Source: an uncultured Oscillospiraceae bacterium
Lineage (GTDB): Bacteria; Bacillota; Clostridia; Oscillospirales; Oscillospiraceae
Direction of reading: 5' to 3'
NCBI GenBank assembly: GCA_934661735.1
Contig: CAKUJN010000047.1
Span: forward strand, 1-16,445
DNA length: 16,445 nt
A program made the position numbers and the translations under genes. Under the pieces are notes generated by a model. That model was not told where the DNA came from, searched no databases, and saw only the letters and a program-made list of their open reading frames with translations. This document shows positions 6,855-13,667 of this stretch, one piece after another. Within the stretch, counting starts at the first letter, position 1. Every line of letters begins with the position of its first letter.

Positions 6855-9800
6855 TTATCCGCTGTCCGCCCGCCGCCACCTGCGCTTCAGCGCAAGCATC
6901 GCCGCCAGAGCAGACAGCATCGCCGCCGCGCCGCCCAGCAGATACCACAGCATTCCGCCGCCCGTCTCCGGCAGGACAACACCGGCCGTATTGTGAAGCT
7001 CAAGATCTCTGTCCTGCATCAGAACAAACGAATATGTATCGTCGTTCAAAAGCGTCGTGTCGCCCTCGCGGAACAGAACGTGATAGCCGTCATGACTCGG
7101 CTCGCTGACAGTGACTGTTACACCGGCGGGAATAGCGGACATCATCGCCACGCCGCCGTTTTCCAGATCAAAGTACTGCGTAACCGGCAGGCCGTCGGAC
7201 TCATAGCTGATGGCAATCCGGAACGTTCCGCTCCGGTTCGTGCCGTCCACAATCTTTGTCACACGCACGTTGTACGTTTTGACCTCGGCGACATAGCTGT
7301 TGACAATGGTAAAGTCCAGGTCCTTCTGATTCCGGCTCAGCGTCTTTTCCACGCCCTGCTCGCCGCCGACCGTCAGCGTATAGCCCGTCAGCTGCGCGCT
7401 GTCCTCGCGCTCGACCACACGGAGCCTGCAGCTGTCCAGATTTTCTGGAATCACACCGCTCACACTGAACGAATAGCTGACGCGCCATGTGCCGGTTCCC
7501 TTAACCGTGGAGCTCCACCGGTCGTTTTCCGTCACGGTCTTTTCCTCGGTCCACGTGCCCATCTGGCGGCCGGAGATTGTCGTGACGACGCTATCGTTCT
7601 CATCCAGTACATCGAATTCCAGATTGAACAGCGCCTCGTCACGCGCCGCCAGTGACGGCAAATAGCTCACATCCGTATAAGTCGGATTCCAGTAGCTTCC
7701 GGAGCTGGTGCCGGTCCATGTAAAGGGAATCTCCTTGGTGATGCTGATGATTTCCGTGTCGTCGTCGGCCGGAATGGGATACTGCGTGAACCAGACGTCG
7801 TCCAGGAAGTTGCCCATGGTTTTGTAGCCGTCCACGTTCGCGCTGATGAAGAAAAATCGCGCCAGATGCTCTCCCTCCGGAACGTTGTACACACCGGAAT
7901 GGGTCGACCACGAATAGTTGTTCAGTCCGTCGGAAATCCGCAGGATATATACGCCGTCGTCTCCGCTGTATTCCGTTCCGCCGTTCAGACACGCGGCAAC
8001 GTATTCCTGAATCTGCTCGGTGGAGTTGAGCGCCTCCTGCTCCTCCAGCGCCCGTGCGATACTTTCGGGCATGATGCACAGATACATCGTGTCCTCATTT
8101 CGCGGCGAATTCGGCCGCTTGGCATGTGAAAGCTTCCAGTTCATCGGGTCGCCTGGGATAGTCAGAACCGTCTGATACAGCGCCGCGTCATGCTCGGCGT
8201 TGATTTCCGCGTACTGGTTGCCGTTCTTGGGCCACGTCATATTTTGTGTGCCATTGCCGTAGCCACTGTTGCTGTTCGTCCATGCGGACTGCGTCTGACT
8301 GGTCGCACGGACAATTTCAATCTTTTTATCGGTATCGGTCGTCTGCCATTTCAGCTGCGCACCATAGTCCGTCGTGCTGTACTGTCTGGCAGCCTTGCTG
8401 CTGACCGGATTTTCAAAGCTGCCGTTCAGCACCTGTGTGTTATAGGTGAGGTTTGAGATGGATGCGTAATACGCCTCCTGCGGCACGCCGTTGAGGCACA
8501 GCACCGCACGATAGGTGACCATGCTCCGTCCGTCGGTAATGCCGCCGTCACTCAGCGCCACATCCACGTTTTCGCGGTGCGCCCCTGTAATGCTGTAAAT
8601 CCGGCGGCCATTGACCAGATACGGCCGCTTGTTGACCGCTGCCTCGGCATTGCCGTCGATCTGGCGGTACCATTTGAACGTGACGACCGCGCCGTCCGGC
8701 AGATTGTCCAGATCCAGCCCTGTCACGCCCGCCCTGAAGCAGCCGTCCGCCACGACCTCGTCCGTCACGGTAACCGTTACGCCGCTTAAATCGACTGTCG
8801 CGTTTGCCGCCAGAACAACCGGCCGGATATCCGGCAGCGAAAATGTCACACTGTCCGCGCCGGTTTCATCCGTGGTTTCCTCTGCGCTCCGGTATTCGTA
8901 CTCCGCGCTGCCGTCGACGCTTACGCCCGCGAGCGTGAAAACATTGACCTCCTCCGACGGCTCAAGAGCACTGACGGTGACGCTGACACCCGCATACGGG
9001 AGAGAAAGCGTCTGTCCATCTCTTTCCAGCGTCAGATTCAAAAGCTCGCCGCCCGTTACGTCCAGCAGCTCCTGATACGCCTCGGGCTCGGCGGTCGTAT
9101 CCACGCCGCTCTGCGCAATCAGCTCCGCGCCCTCCGCCTGCTCCGGCAGATCGTGAACCGTCACAATTCTGCCGCTCTGCGTCTGTATGGCAGCCGTGCC
9201 GTTTGTCACAATTGCATCGGGGGACTTTTCCGTATCTTCGTTATTTTCCGCGTCGGAATCTGTCTCCGCGTCCCCGTCATCTTCTGCGTCAGGGTCTGTC
9301 TCCGCATCCCCGTCATTTCCCGCATCAGGGTCTGTCTCCGCGTCCGTATCACCTTCGCTTTCCCCGCCGCTGTTCTCCGCTTCCCCGCTTTCCGCATTGC
9401 CGCCGGTCTCCGTGTCGTCCGGAAGCATTTCATCCTCCGGCCGGCTGCCGTCCGGCTCCTCCGGTTCTTCATCGGGAACAGGCTGTTCGGGTGCGTCCGG
9501 CGTAGTCATGCACGCCTCCGTGTGCGTATGCTCCGGAAGCTCACAGAGCAGTTCCTCCGGCTCCGTGGCTGCAATCTCCGTCAAGCATTCAGCCGTGTGG
9601 ATGTGCTCCAGTGGCCGCTCCGGCTGAAGCTGTCCGCAGATCAGCCCGCCGTCCGCGTCATAGCATTCTTCACGATGTGTGTGCAGGCTCCGCTCAGGGA
9701 GCGTGCACATCAGCTCACCGCCAGTGTCGAAACAGAAGCTGTTGTGGGTATGCAGCACCGCGTCATATTCCGGATGGCCGCAAATCAGCACGCCATCCAC

Positions 9801-10076
9801 ATCATAGCAGTACTCCGTATGCACATGCACTGCACAGGAAAGCACTGTATGCGCCGGAACGCCCGGTGTCTGATAACATGCGTCGGTATGGACATGCTCT
9901 GTCAGTCCGCAGTATGTGTCCGGCGCGGCCTCCAGCGTAATCGCCGGCAGAATCAGCGCATAAGTCGTAACCGCCACAACCATGCAGGCCATAACCGTCA
10001 TCACCCGCAGCCAGATACGCCGCAGGCGGTGCTTTCTATGTAGTTTTTGTGTTTCTGCCCGTAGTTCGTTCTGCAT
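6855..10076 (-). CDS. Large LPETG tip adhesin with His/Cys repeats and lectin-like domain
   Basis: A 1073-residue surface protein, the probable pilus tip. Residues 1-20 are very basic and are followed by a long secretion leader ending YALILPAITLE (39-49). Six HxHxxxC units occupy 56-190, then an acidic Asp/Glu/Thr stalk (about 196-286) with a 12-residue repeat. Beta-rich segments fill 300-545. A jelly-roll-like domain (about 549-765) opens with LNGSFENP and contains QYAEINAEHDAALYQTV, a pattern seen in carbohydrate-binding-like modules. CnaB-like segments run at 775-1030, and LPETG lies at 1035-1039 before a membrane helix and an RRWRR tail. The start at 10076 is supported by AAGGAAA a few bases upstream; the longer reading from 10157 would overlap the signal peptidase gene. 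It is the first LPETG protein in the operon and likely binds a host or dietary ligand. No ligand can be read from the sequence. Confidence 0.85.
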   Translation of the reverse strand: MQNELRAETQKLHRKHRLRRIWLRVMTVMACMVVAVTTYALILPAITLEAAPDTYCGLTEHVHTDACYQTPGVPAHTVLSCAVHVHTEYCYDVDGVLICGHPEYDAVLHTHNSFCFDTGGELMCTLPERSLHTHREECYDADGGLICGQLQPERPLEHIHTAECLTEIAATEPEELLCELPEHTHTEACMTTPDAPEQPVPDEEPEEPDGSRPEDEMLPDDTETGGNAESGEAENSGGESEGDTDAETDPDAGNDGDAETDPDAEDDGDAETDSDAENNEDTEKSPDAIVTNGTAAIQTQSGRIVTVHDLPEQAEGAELIAQSGVDTTAEPEAYQELLDVTGGELLNLTLERDGQTLSLPYAGVSVTVSALEPSEEVNVFTLAGVSVDGSAEYEYRSAEETTDETGADSVTFSLPDIRPVVLAANATVDLSGVTVTVTDEVVADGCFRAGVTGLDLDNLPDGAVVTFKWYRQIDGNAEAAVNKRPYLVNGRRIYSITGAHRENVDVALSDGGITDGRSMVTYRAVLCLNGVPQEAYYASISNLTYNTQVLNGSFENPVSSKAARQYSTTDYGAQLKWQTTDTDKKIEIVRATSQTQSAWTNSNSGYGNGTQNMTWPKNGNQYAEINAEHDAALYQTVLTIPGDPMNWKLSHAKRPNSPRNEDTMYLCIMPESIARALEEQEALNSTEQIQEYVAACLNGGTEYSGDDGVYILRISDGLNNYSWSTHSGVYNVPEGEHLARFFFISANVDGYKTMGNFLDDVWFTQYPIPADDDTEIISITKEIPFTWTGTSSGSYWNPTYTDVSYLPSLAARDEALFNLEFDVLDENDSVVTTISGRQMGTWTEEKTVTENDRWSSTVKGTGTWRVSYSFSVSGVIPENLDSCRLRVVEREDSAQLTGYTLTVGGEQGVEKTLSRNQKDLDFTIVNSYVAEVKTYNVRVTKIVDGTNRSGTFRIAISYESDGLPVTQYFDLENGGVAMMSAIPAGVTVTVSEPSHDGYHVLFREGDTTLLNDDTYSFVLMQDRDLELHNTAGVVLPETGGGMLWYLLGGAAAMLSALAAMLALKRRWRRADSG
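9259..9345 (-). repeat. 36-bp tandem repeat encoding the acidic stalk
   Basis: Units beginning TCTGTCTCCGC occur at 9259, 9295 and 9331, a 36-bp period with the third copy partial. They encode 12-residue units of the form DAxxDGDAETDP (about residues 245-286 of the adhesin). An in-frame repeat of this kind can change copy number by slippage and so change stalk length. Confidence 0.85.
9507..9911 (-). repeat. Array of six HxHxxxC protein repeats in the adhesin
   Basis: Residues 56-190 of the adhesin contain HVHTDACY, HVHTEYCY, HTHNSFCF, HTHREECY, HIHTAECL and HTHTEACM. They are separated by spacers that often carry a second cysteine (YCGLTE, LSC, LICG, LMC, LLCEL). The pairing of two histidines and two cysteines per unit is compatible with a metal site or with disulfides. 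Similar units occur in other clostridial surface proteins. The function is unknown to me. Confidence 0.8.
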
Positions 10077-10123
10077 GTTGAATTTCCTTTTTGGTATTTG
10101 AAAAGCCGGATGCTTTTTCCGTT

Positions 10124-10711
10124 TCAGCCGACCGCGCCGAAGTGCGCAAACGGCCATAGCGTAAATACGATTCTGCCGACAATCTCGCTGCGTTCAATGC
10201 AGCCGATCAGGGAATTGCGCGAGTCAACCGAGGTTTCGCGATGGTCGCCAAGGACAAAAAACGTATTCGGATCGACTGTATACGGGTATTCCAGATCGGA
10301 TTGTCCAGCGGATTTTTCCCGCAGATACGGCTCCGGCAGTGCCTCACCATTGACAGAAACGTTTCCATCGACGTCAATATTTACCACATCTCCGCCAACC
10401 GCAATTACACGCTTGACAAGAATACGGTTGTTGTAGTAAAACGCGACTACATCGCCCTGTTTTATCTGCCCGCCCTTGACAGAAACAACGATATCACCCT
10501 CGCGCAGCGTCGGGTCCATCGACGAGCCATAGATTTGCAGCACCGGCAGCAGAAGCGTCGCCACCAGCACGCTGAACGCCGCGACAATGACCAGCGTATT
10601 GATCGTGCTGCGCAGAATCTTCCGATACTGGGAATGAAATTTTTCGCGTCCAAGCGCCTGCTCCAGCTGATCAAGCGTGGGGGCCTCCGCATTGCTCCGT
10701 TTTCGTTTCAT
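10124..10711 (-). CDS. lepB: Signal peptidase I of the pilus operon
   Basis: A 195-residue membrane peptidase with one N-terminal transmembrane helix (about 37-58) and the catalytic domain outside. The Ser-Lys dyad is intact: Ser64 in YGSSMDPTL and Lys100 in ILVKRVIAVGGD. The box E motif follows as VLGDHRETSVDSRNS (153-167). Length and spacing are normal. It probably removes the signal peptides of the pilins and adhesin encoded downstream. In streptococcal pilus loci the equivalent protein (SipA/LepA) can be catalytically degenerate and act as a chaperone; here the catalytic residues are present, so it should be active. It starts 3 bases after the coiled-coil gene, in the same operon, and 47 bases upstream of the adhesin. 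Confidence 0.92.
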   Translation of the reverse strand: MKRKRSNAEAPTLDQLEQALGREKFHSQYRKILRSTINTLVIVAAFSVLVATLLLPVLQIYGSSMDPTLREGDIVVSVKGGQIKQGDVVAFYYNNRILVKRVIAVGGDVVNIDVDGNVSVNGEALPEPYLREKSAGQSDLEYPYTVDPNTFFVLGDHRETSVDSRNSLIGCIERSEIVGRIVFTLWPFAHFGAVG

Positions 10712-10714
10712 GCT

Positions 10715-11164
10715 CTACCGTTCATTCTGCGCGTGCAGGAACTCCTGCATCTTGCTGTTGAATTCGCTCAGGCGGCGCTGGCTTTCTCTGCTGGTTTCGG
10801 CAATCAGCCGGTCATGCTCCGCCTGCGCCTGCTGCATCAGGCGATTTGCCTGCTCATTCGCATCCTTCAAAATCGCATCTGCCTGCTCGTTTGCACGCGC
10901 GACAATCCGGTCAGCCTCCGCCTCCTGTATGCGGACATTTTCCAGATACTGATTCGCGGCTTTCTGGGCGTTATCAAAAAGGTGATTGAGCGCAAGCGCC
11001 GCCTCCGCGATCGAACCGGAGCGTTCAATACAGATTCGCCGTTCCTCCAGCGCTGCTTTCGTCCGTTCCAGCTGTGCACGCAGCGCATTCGCCTGCCGGT
11101 TCTGCTCGATCAGCATTTCCAGCAGCTCCTGTCGGCTCAATCCGCGCAGTTCCTTATCCGTCAT
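10715..11164 (-). CDS. Conserved coiled-coil protein, first gene of the pilus operon
   Basis: A 149-residue cytoplasmic protein with no signal peptide or membrane helix. It opens with MTDKELRGLSRQELLEMLIE, then forms an almost continuous charged alpha helix: QALRAQLERTK-type heptads, a RSGSIAEAALALNHLFDNAQKAA segment split by short breaks, and 11-residue repeats ANEQADAILKD / ANEQANRLMQQ (91-112). It resembles DivIVA-like or scaffold coiled coils and small proteins I associate with clostridial sortase/signal-peptidase loci; I do not know a demonstrated function. The start at 11164 has AGGGGAG 9 bases upstream; the longer ATG at 11254 adds 30 residues with no such site. It is probably the first gene after the operon promoter and may help position pilus assembly, which is speculative. 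Confidence 0.75.
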   Translation of the reverse strand: MTDKELRGLSRQELLEMLIEQNRQANALRAQLERTKAALEERRICIERSGSIAEAALALNHLFDNAQKAANQYLENVRIQEAEADRIVARANEQADAILKDANEQANRLMQQAQAEHDRLIAETSRESQRRLSEFNSKMQEFLHAQNER

Positions 11165-11354
11165 AGCATTCAGCTCCCCTTTCTGCTCAGATCCCTGCCA
11201 TGCCAGAACCTGCCCGCCGCCTGATTCTCTGCATGTTAACTGACATCTGTACAAGCGCCGTAGACAGCACAGGCCATGTACGAATTATCATAAATTCCGC
11301 AATCATATCTATATTTTCTTAGCAAAATCTTTATGTTATCTGATGTTGCGTATT

Positions 11355-11383
11355 AGATTATCGCATTGCGTCAATTATGTCAA
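11355..11383 (-). promoter_or_regulatory. Possible proximal promoter of the pilus operon
   Basis: On the minus strand a perfect -35 box TTGACA (11378-11383) faces either TAATCT (11355-11360, spacing 17, weak) or GATAAT (11357-11362, spacing 15, good box but short spacing). A start near 11350 would give a leader of about 185 nt before the coiled-coil gene. The TGACGCAA sequence (minus strand) recurs at and beside the -35 region. Confidence 0.4.
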
Positions 11384-11535
11384 TATTAAGCAATTCCATA
11401 TTGTCTGATTTGCGTCACAATTTATTCTGGAATACAGAGCAGTTATCTGCCGAGGCCGTTTCCATCTGTCGTCTGCGCGCAAAAGCAGACATATCTTTTC
11501 GCTCGTTTTTTTCAGAAAAAACACCGCAGAATTTC

Positions 11536-11554
11536 ACTGTATATACTATACAGT
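11536..11554. promoter_or_regulatory. Perfect palindrome overlapping the -10 box, likely operator
   Basis: ACTGTATA (11536-11543), a 3-base spacer and TATACAGT (11547-11554) form a perfect inverted repeat. The -10 box (11545-11550) lies inside it, so a bound protein would block the promoter. It resembles a proteobacterial SOS box but has one extra base between half-sites, and Firmicutes LexA uses a different motif, so the regulator is unknown. Confidence 0.6.
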
Positions 11555-11573
11555 ACGCGAAAAGATTTGTCTA
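11545..11573 (-). promoter_or_regulatory. Distal promoter reading toward the pilus operon
   Basis: TAGACA (11568-11573) and TATAGT (11545-11550) on the minus strand are separated by exactly 17 bases, each matching consensus at 5 of 6 positions. A start near 11538 gives a leader of about 375 nt to the coiled-coil gene at 11164. I see no terminator between the two. Confidence 0.6.
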
Positions 11574-11580
11574 CAATTTT

Positions 11581-11812
11581 TTACGGATTTCCCGTATTTT
11601 CGACATTCTCTTTCGCACATATGCCCGATATTTCATCGTTTTGTGTCCAAATTCTCGACCATTTCAGAAACGTGGTCTGCGAGACGCCCAACGCTTTTCT
11701 TGCTGTGTGCGCCACTCTACCGCATCGCCTCCATCTGCCGCGCCTTGTTCTGATCTCTGGACAATACGCGGAAATATCCGAAAATCTGACCTATCTGTAT
11801 TTTCTCCCACAT
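11581..11812 (-). pseudogene. Remnant of a small serine recombinase (resolvase)
   Basis: The minus strand from ATG 11812 reads 31 codons to a stop at 11717, including IFGYFRVLSRDQNKARQ. This matches the start of resolvase/invertase proteins (GYxRVSTxxQNxxRQ), except that the catalytic Ser position after RV reads Leu. A second frame from about 11715 to the stop at 11581 encodes ARKALGVSQTTFLKW, like the C-terminal helix-turn-helix of the same family. The roughly 100-residue catalytic core is absent and the two parts are in different frames. I read this as a gene collapsed by an internal deletion and frameshift. The N-terminal match is good by eye; the HTH match is weaker because such motifs are common. 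Confidence 0.5.
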
Positions 11813-11886
11813 ACTCAAAATACTATAGATTTTAGCGGATTGTCGTCATAATCGCGTATGATTTTTAAAATGCGTGCATTTTACGC

Positions 11887-11924
11887 AAAAACGGCGCAGA
11901 AACGAAGAAATCCGTTTCTGCGCC
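11887..11924 (-). terminator. Terminator of the cps-sortase operon
   Basis: A 12-bp perfect stem, GGCGCAGAAACG (11893-11904) with 11913-11924, has an 8-base loop. On the minus strand it is followed by a T run (A run at 11887-11891 on the plus strand), 28 bases after the LCP stop codon. A longer T run on the plus side would also stop plus-strand transcripts. Confidence 0.88.
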
Positions 11925-11952
11925 ATGTTTTTTTCATTTCGGTAGACGGTAT

Positions 11953-12960
11953 TCAGTTCGTATCCTCGCTGTAAAACAGCTGTAAAACCGTTTCCTGCAA
12001 CGCCTCGTCGTCCACATAGAACTCGGCAAGGCCGTTTTGAATCTGCGACTCACCCGCGGGGGGCGGCAGAATCGTAATTGTGCATTGTTCCGCACGCGCA
12101 AGCAGACTGCTCAGCTTCTGCACCGTGCAATCCGAGCGCAGACGCTCGCCCAGCGAGAGTAGCGCATCTGTTTCCATCTCGCCCGCATTGCCTCCGGTAG
12201 CCGCCTTTTCGCTCCACGCGTGCCAGAGCGCACGCAGAAAGCGTTCCTGCCGCGCCATGCGGCTCTGGTTCGTTCCGTCGGAAACCGAGCGCCGCGCACG
12301 GACGTACAAAAGCGCAAGCTCGCCCTCCAGCGTCACCGTCTGCCCCTCCTGAAGCCGCGGGTCAACCGACGTCATGTCCGTGTCAATCTCGACCGTCACA
12401 CCGCCAACCAGATCGGCAAGGATCGGCACGGCATCCATATTGAGCGCCGCATAATGATCGATGCTCTGTCCAAACAGCAGGTTTTCCACCGCGCGAACCG
12501 TATTTTTACAGCTGTCGTCCCCGCCGCTTCCATAGGTATGGGCAAGACAGAGCTGCTCGACGCGGCTCATGGACGGCTGGCCGCTGACATCCAGCCGCCA
12601 GACCGTGGTCATGGTATCGCGGTTCAGCGGCAGCGCCGTACAGGTATTGTTCTGCTTATCCAGTACCAGCAGCATCAGAAAGTCATTCTGCTGCTTGTTC
12701 AGGTATTCCTCGTAGGCTTCATAATCCGAAGGCTTATCCAGACCCATCAGCAGAATCGTTTCAAGATTGCCGCGCGGGCGGTAGGTCTTTCCGTTATAAT
12801 ACAGAAGTTCCTCTTCTTCTGTCTCCGGAGGCTGCACTTCCTGCGCACCGCGGTGCTGAAACCGGTTGACCGCAAGCAGTGCAAGCGCAAACAGTCCCGC
12901 CAGAAGCAGACACGCAATAACCGCGCGAAGCATTCCTTTTCCAATTTTCACGCGAGCCAT
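11953..12960 (-). CDS. LCP (LytR-CpsA-Psr) family glycopolymer transferase
   Basis: A 335-residue protein with a short basic N-terminus and one membrane helix (about 12-31), then an extracellular LCP domain. Landmarks are ETILLMGLD (67-75), QNDFLMLLVLDK with Asp93, LPLNRDTM with Arg114 and Asp115, DLVGGVTVEID (183-193), and LLYVRARRSVSDGTNQSRMARQERFL (218-242), which carries the conserved arginines. LCP proteins transfer undecaprenyl-linked glycopolymers to peptidoglycan, and in Actinomyces to a sortase-anchored protein. It is the last gene of an operon containing a chain-length determinant, BY-kinase, phosphatase, sortase and SPKTG protein, ending at the terminator, so it probably ligates the polysaccharide made by genes beyond the right edge. 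Confidence 0.92.
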   Translation of the reverse strand: MARVKIGKGMLRAVIACLLLAGLFALALLAVNRFQHRGAQEVQPPETEEEELLYYNGKTYRPRGNLETILLMGLDKPSDYEAYEEYLNKQQNDFLMLLVLDKQNNTCTALPLNRDTMTTVWRLDVSGQPSMSRVEQLCLAHTYGSGGDDSCKNTVRAVENLLFGQSIDHYAALNMDAVPILADLVGGVTVEIDTDMTSVDPRLQEGQTVTLEGELALLYVRARRSVSDGTNQSRMARQERFLRALWHAWSEKAATGGNAGEMETDALLSLGERLRSDCTVQKLSSLLARAEQCTITILPPPAGESQIQNGLAEFYVDDEALQETVLQLFYSEDTN

Positions 12961-12980
12961 GCGAGACTCTCCCTCCGGTA

Positions 12981-13652
12981 TCAGCCTTCCTTGCGGCGGC
13001 GCAGCGCGACGACGGCATAGCCCGCCGCCACAACGATCAGCAGCACCGGCAGCATTATCTCATACAGAGGACGGCCGGTCTTTGGAGACGTTGTTCCGGT
13101 CGTTTCACCCGAAACGGCCCGATTGGTGCTGACGGCAAACACAACATAGCCCAGATTGTAGAAGGTGATATCCACGGTTCCGTCGGCATTGAAGTGCAGA
13201 CGCGAACCTGTAATCTCCTCCCAGCTGCCATCCGGAAGCTGATGCAGGACGTGAAGCGTTTCGCCGTCATTCAGCTCGGTCAAAAAGCGGATGGTGACGC
13301 TGCCGCCCTCATCGAGGCAGCCCGACTGCGATTTATCCAGCTCCAGTTCAAAGATCTTCGTAACCGTCAGCTGCTTCTCATCGCCAAGGCGCTCCTGAAG
13401 CTCGCCGACCTTTTCCGTCAGACCGCTTGGGCGCTCCTGAAGCTCGGCGAACGCAACGTCCTTTTCATTCACATAGTCCAGAAAATTCCCATCCTTATCC
13501 GACGTCCAGCCGACATAGTCGCCTGGCGCGACAATGCCGTTGATCGGCACCAGCCGCTGCTGCGCGCTCTCCGGCGCATCGGCCGCGGCAACGCCCGCAC
13601 AGCAGCCCAGCGTCAGCGCAAGCGCCGCAAGCAGGCATACAAGCTTTTTCAT
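12981..13652 (-). CDS. Small surface protein with SPKTG sorting signal
   Basis: A 223-residue protein with a signal peptide (1-24) and a short exported N-terminal segment. A central ELQER...GLTEK...ELQER stretch (70-88) is built on a 14-residue duplication. A beta-rich domain follows (about 94-176: TVTKIFELELD, SVTIRFLTELNDGETLHVLHQLPDGSWEEI, GTVDITFYNLGYVVFAV). A Ser/Thr/Gly linker leads to SPKTG at 189-193, a hydrophobic helix and RRRKEG. SPKTG is a known substrate motif of Clostridioides difficile sortase B, and a class B sortase gene lies 15 bases upstream, so the pair is very likely enzyme and substrate. GGGAGG precedes the ATG by 8 bases. The function of the mature protein is unknown; its position between a sortase and an LCP transferase suggests a cell-wall acceptor or scaffold. 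Confidence 0.85.
   Translation of the reverse strand: MKKLVCLLAALALTLGCCAGVAAADAPESAQQRLVPINGIVAPGDYVGWTSDKDGNFLDYVNEKDVAFAELQERPSGLTEKVGELQERLGDEKQLTVTKIFELELDKSQSGCLDEGGSVTIRFLTELNDGETLHVLHQLPDGSWEEITGSRLHFNADGTVDITFYNLGYVVFAVSTNRAVSGETTGTTSPKTGRPLYEIMLPVLLIVVAAGYAVVALRRRKEG
13388..13446 (-). repeat. Short direct repeat within the SPKTG gene
   Basis: The 17-base sequence GGCGCTCCTGAAGCTCG occurs at 13388-13404 and again at 13430-13446, a 42-base period. It encodes ELQER twice, 14 residues apart, and indicates a recent in-frame duplication. Confidence 0.7.
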
Positions 13653-13667
13653 CCTGTTTTCCTCCCT

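Larger units (their letters stand above)
11165..11952. other. AT-rich intergenic region upstream of the pilus operon
   Basis: A 788-base stretch without an intact gene and clearly richer in A+T than its flanks. From right to left it holds the terminator of the cps operon, a recombinase-like remnant, a palindrome-embedded promoter and a second promoter. TTGCGTCA occurs twice (11366-11373, 11410-11417), 44 bases apart, next to the second promoter. Two plus-strand open frames here (11377 and 11567) have no ribosome site and no family features. Composition and the remnant suggest past insertion of a mobile element. Confidence 0.75.

Noticed and set aside
9153..10043. Long plus-strand frames opposite the adhesin repeat region
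   Set aside because: Low-complexity Arg/Ser-rich products that mirror the adhesin coding sequence; no signals of expression.
10077..10157. Extended start of the adhesin at 10157
   Set aside because: It would overlap the end of the signal peptidase gene by 34 bases; the ATG at 10076 has AAGGAAA correctly placed and puts the leader near the N-terminus.
11165..11254. Extended start of the coiled-coil protein at 11254
   Set aside because: The added 30 residues lack ribosome-site support and do not resemble the family; ATG 11164 has AGGGGAG in front.
11536..11554. SOS (LexA) box
   Set aside because: It resembles the E. coli consensus CTGT...ACAG but has one extra base between half-sites, and Firmicutes LexA recognises a GAAC-N4-GTTC type site. 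Kept only as an operator of unknown regulator.
11377..11851. Plus-strand open frames of 152 and 94 codons in the AT-rich gap
   Set aside because: No ribosome site, no recognisable family, overlap each other in different frames and run against the promoter and the recombinase remnant.
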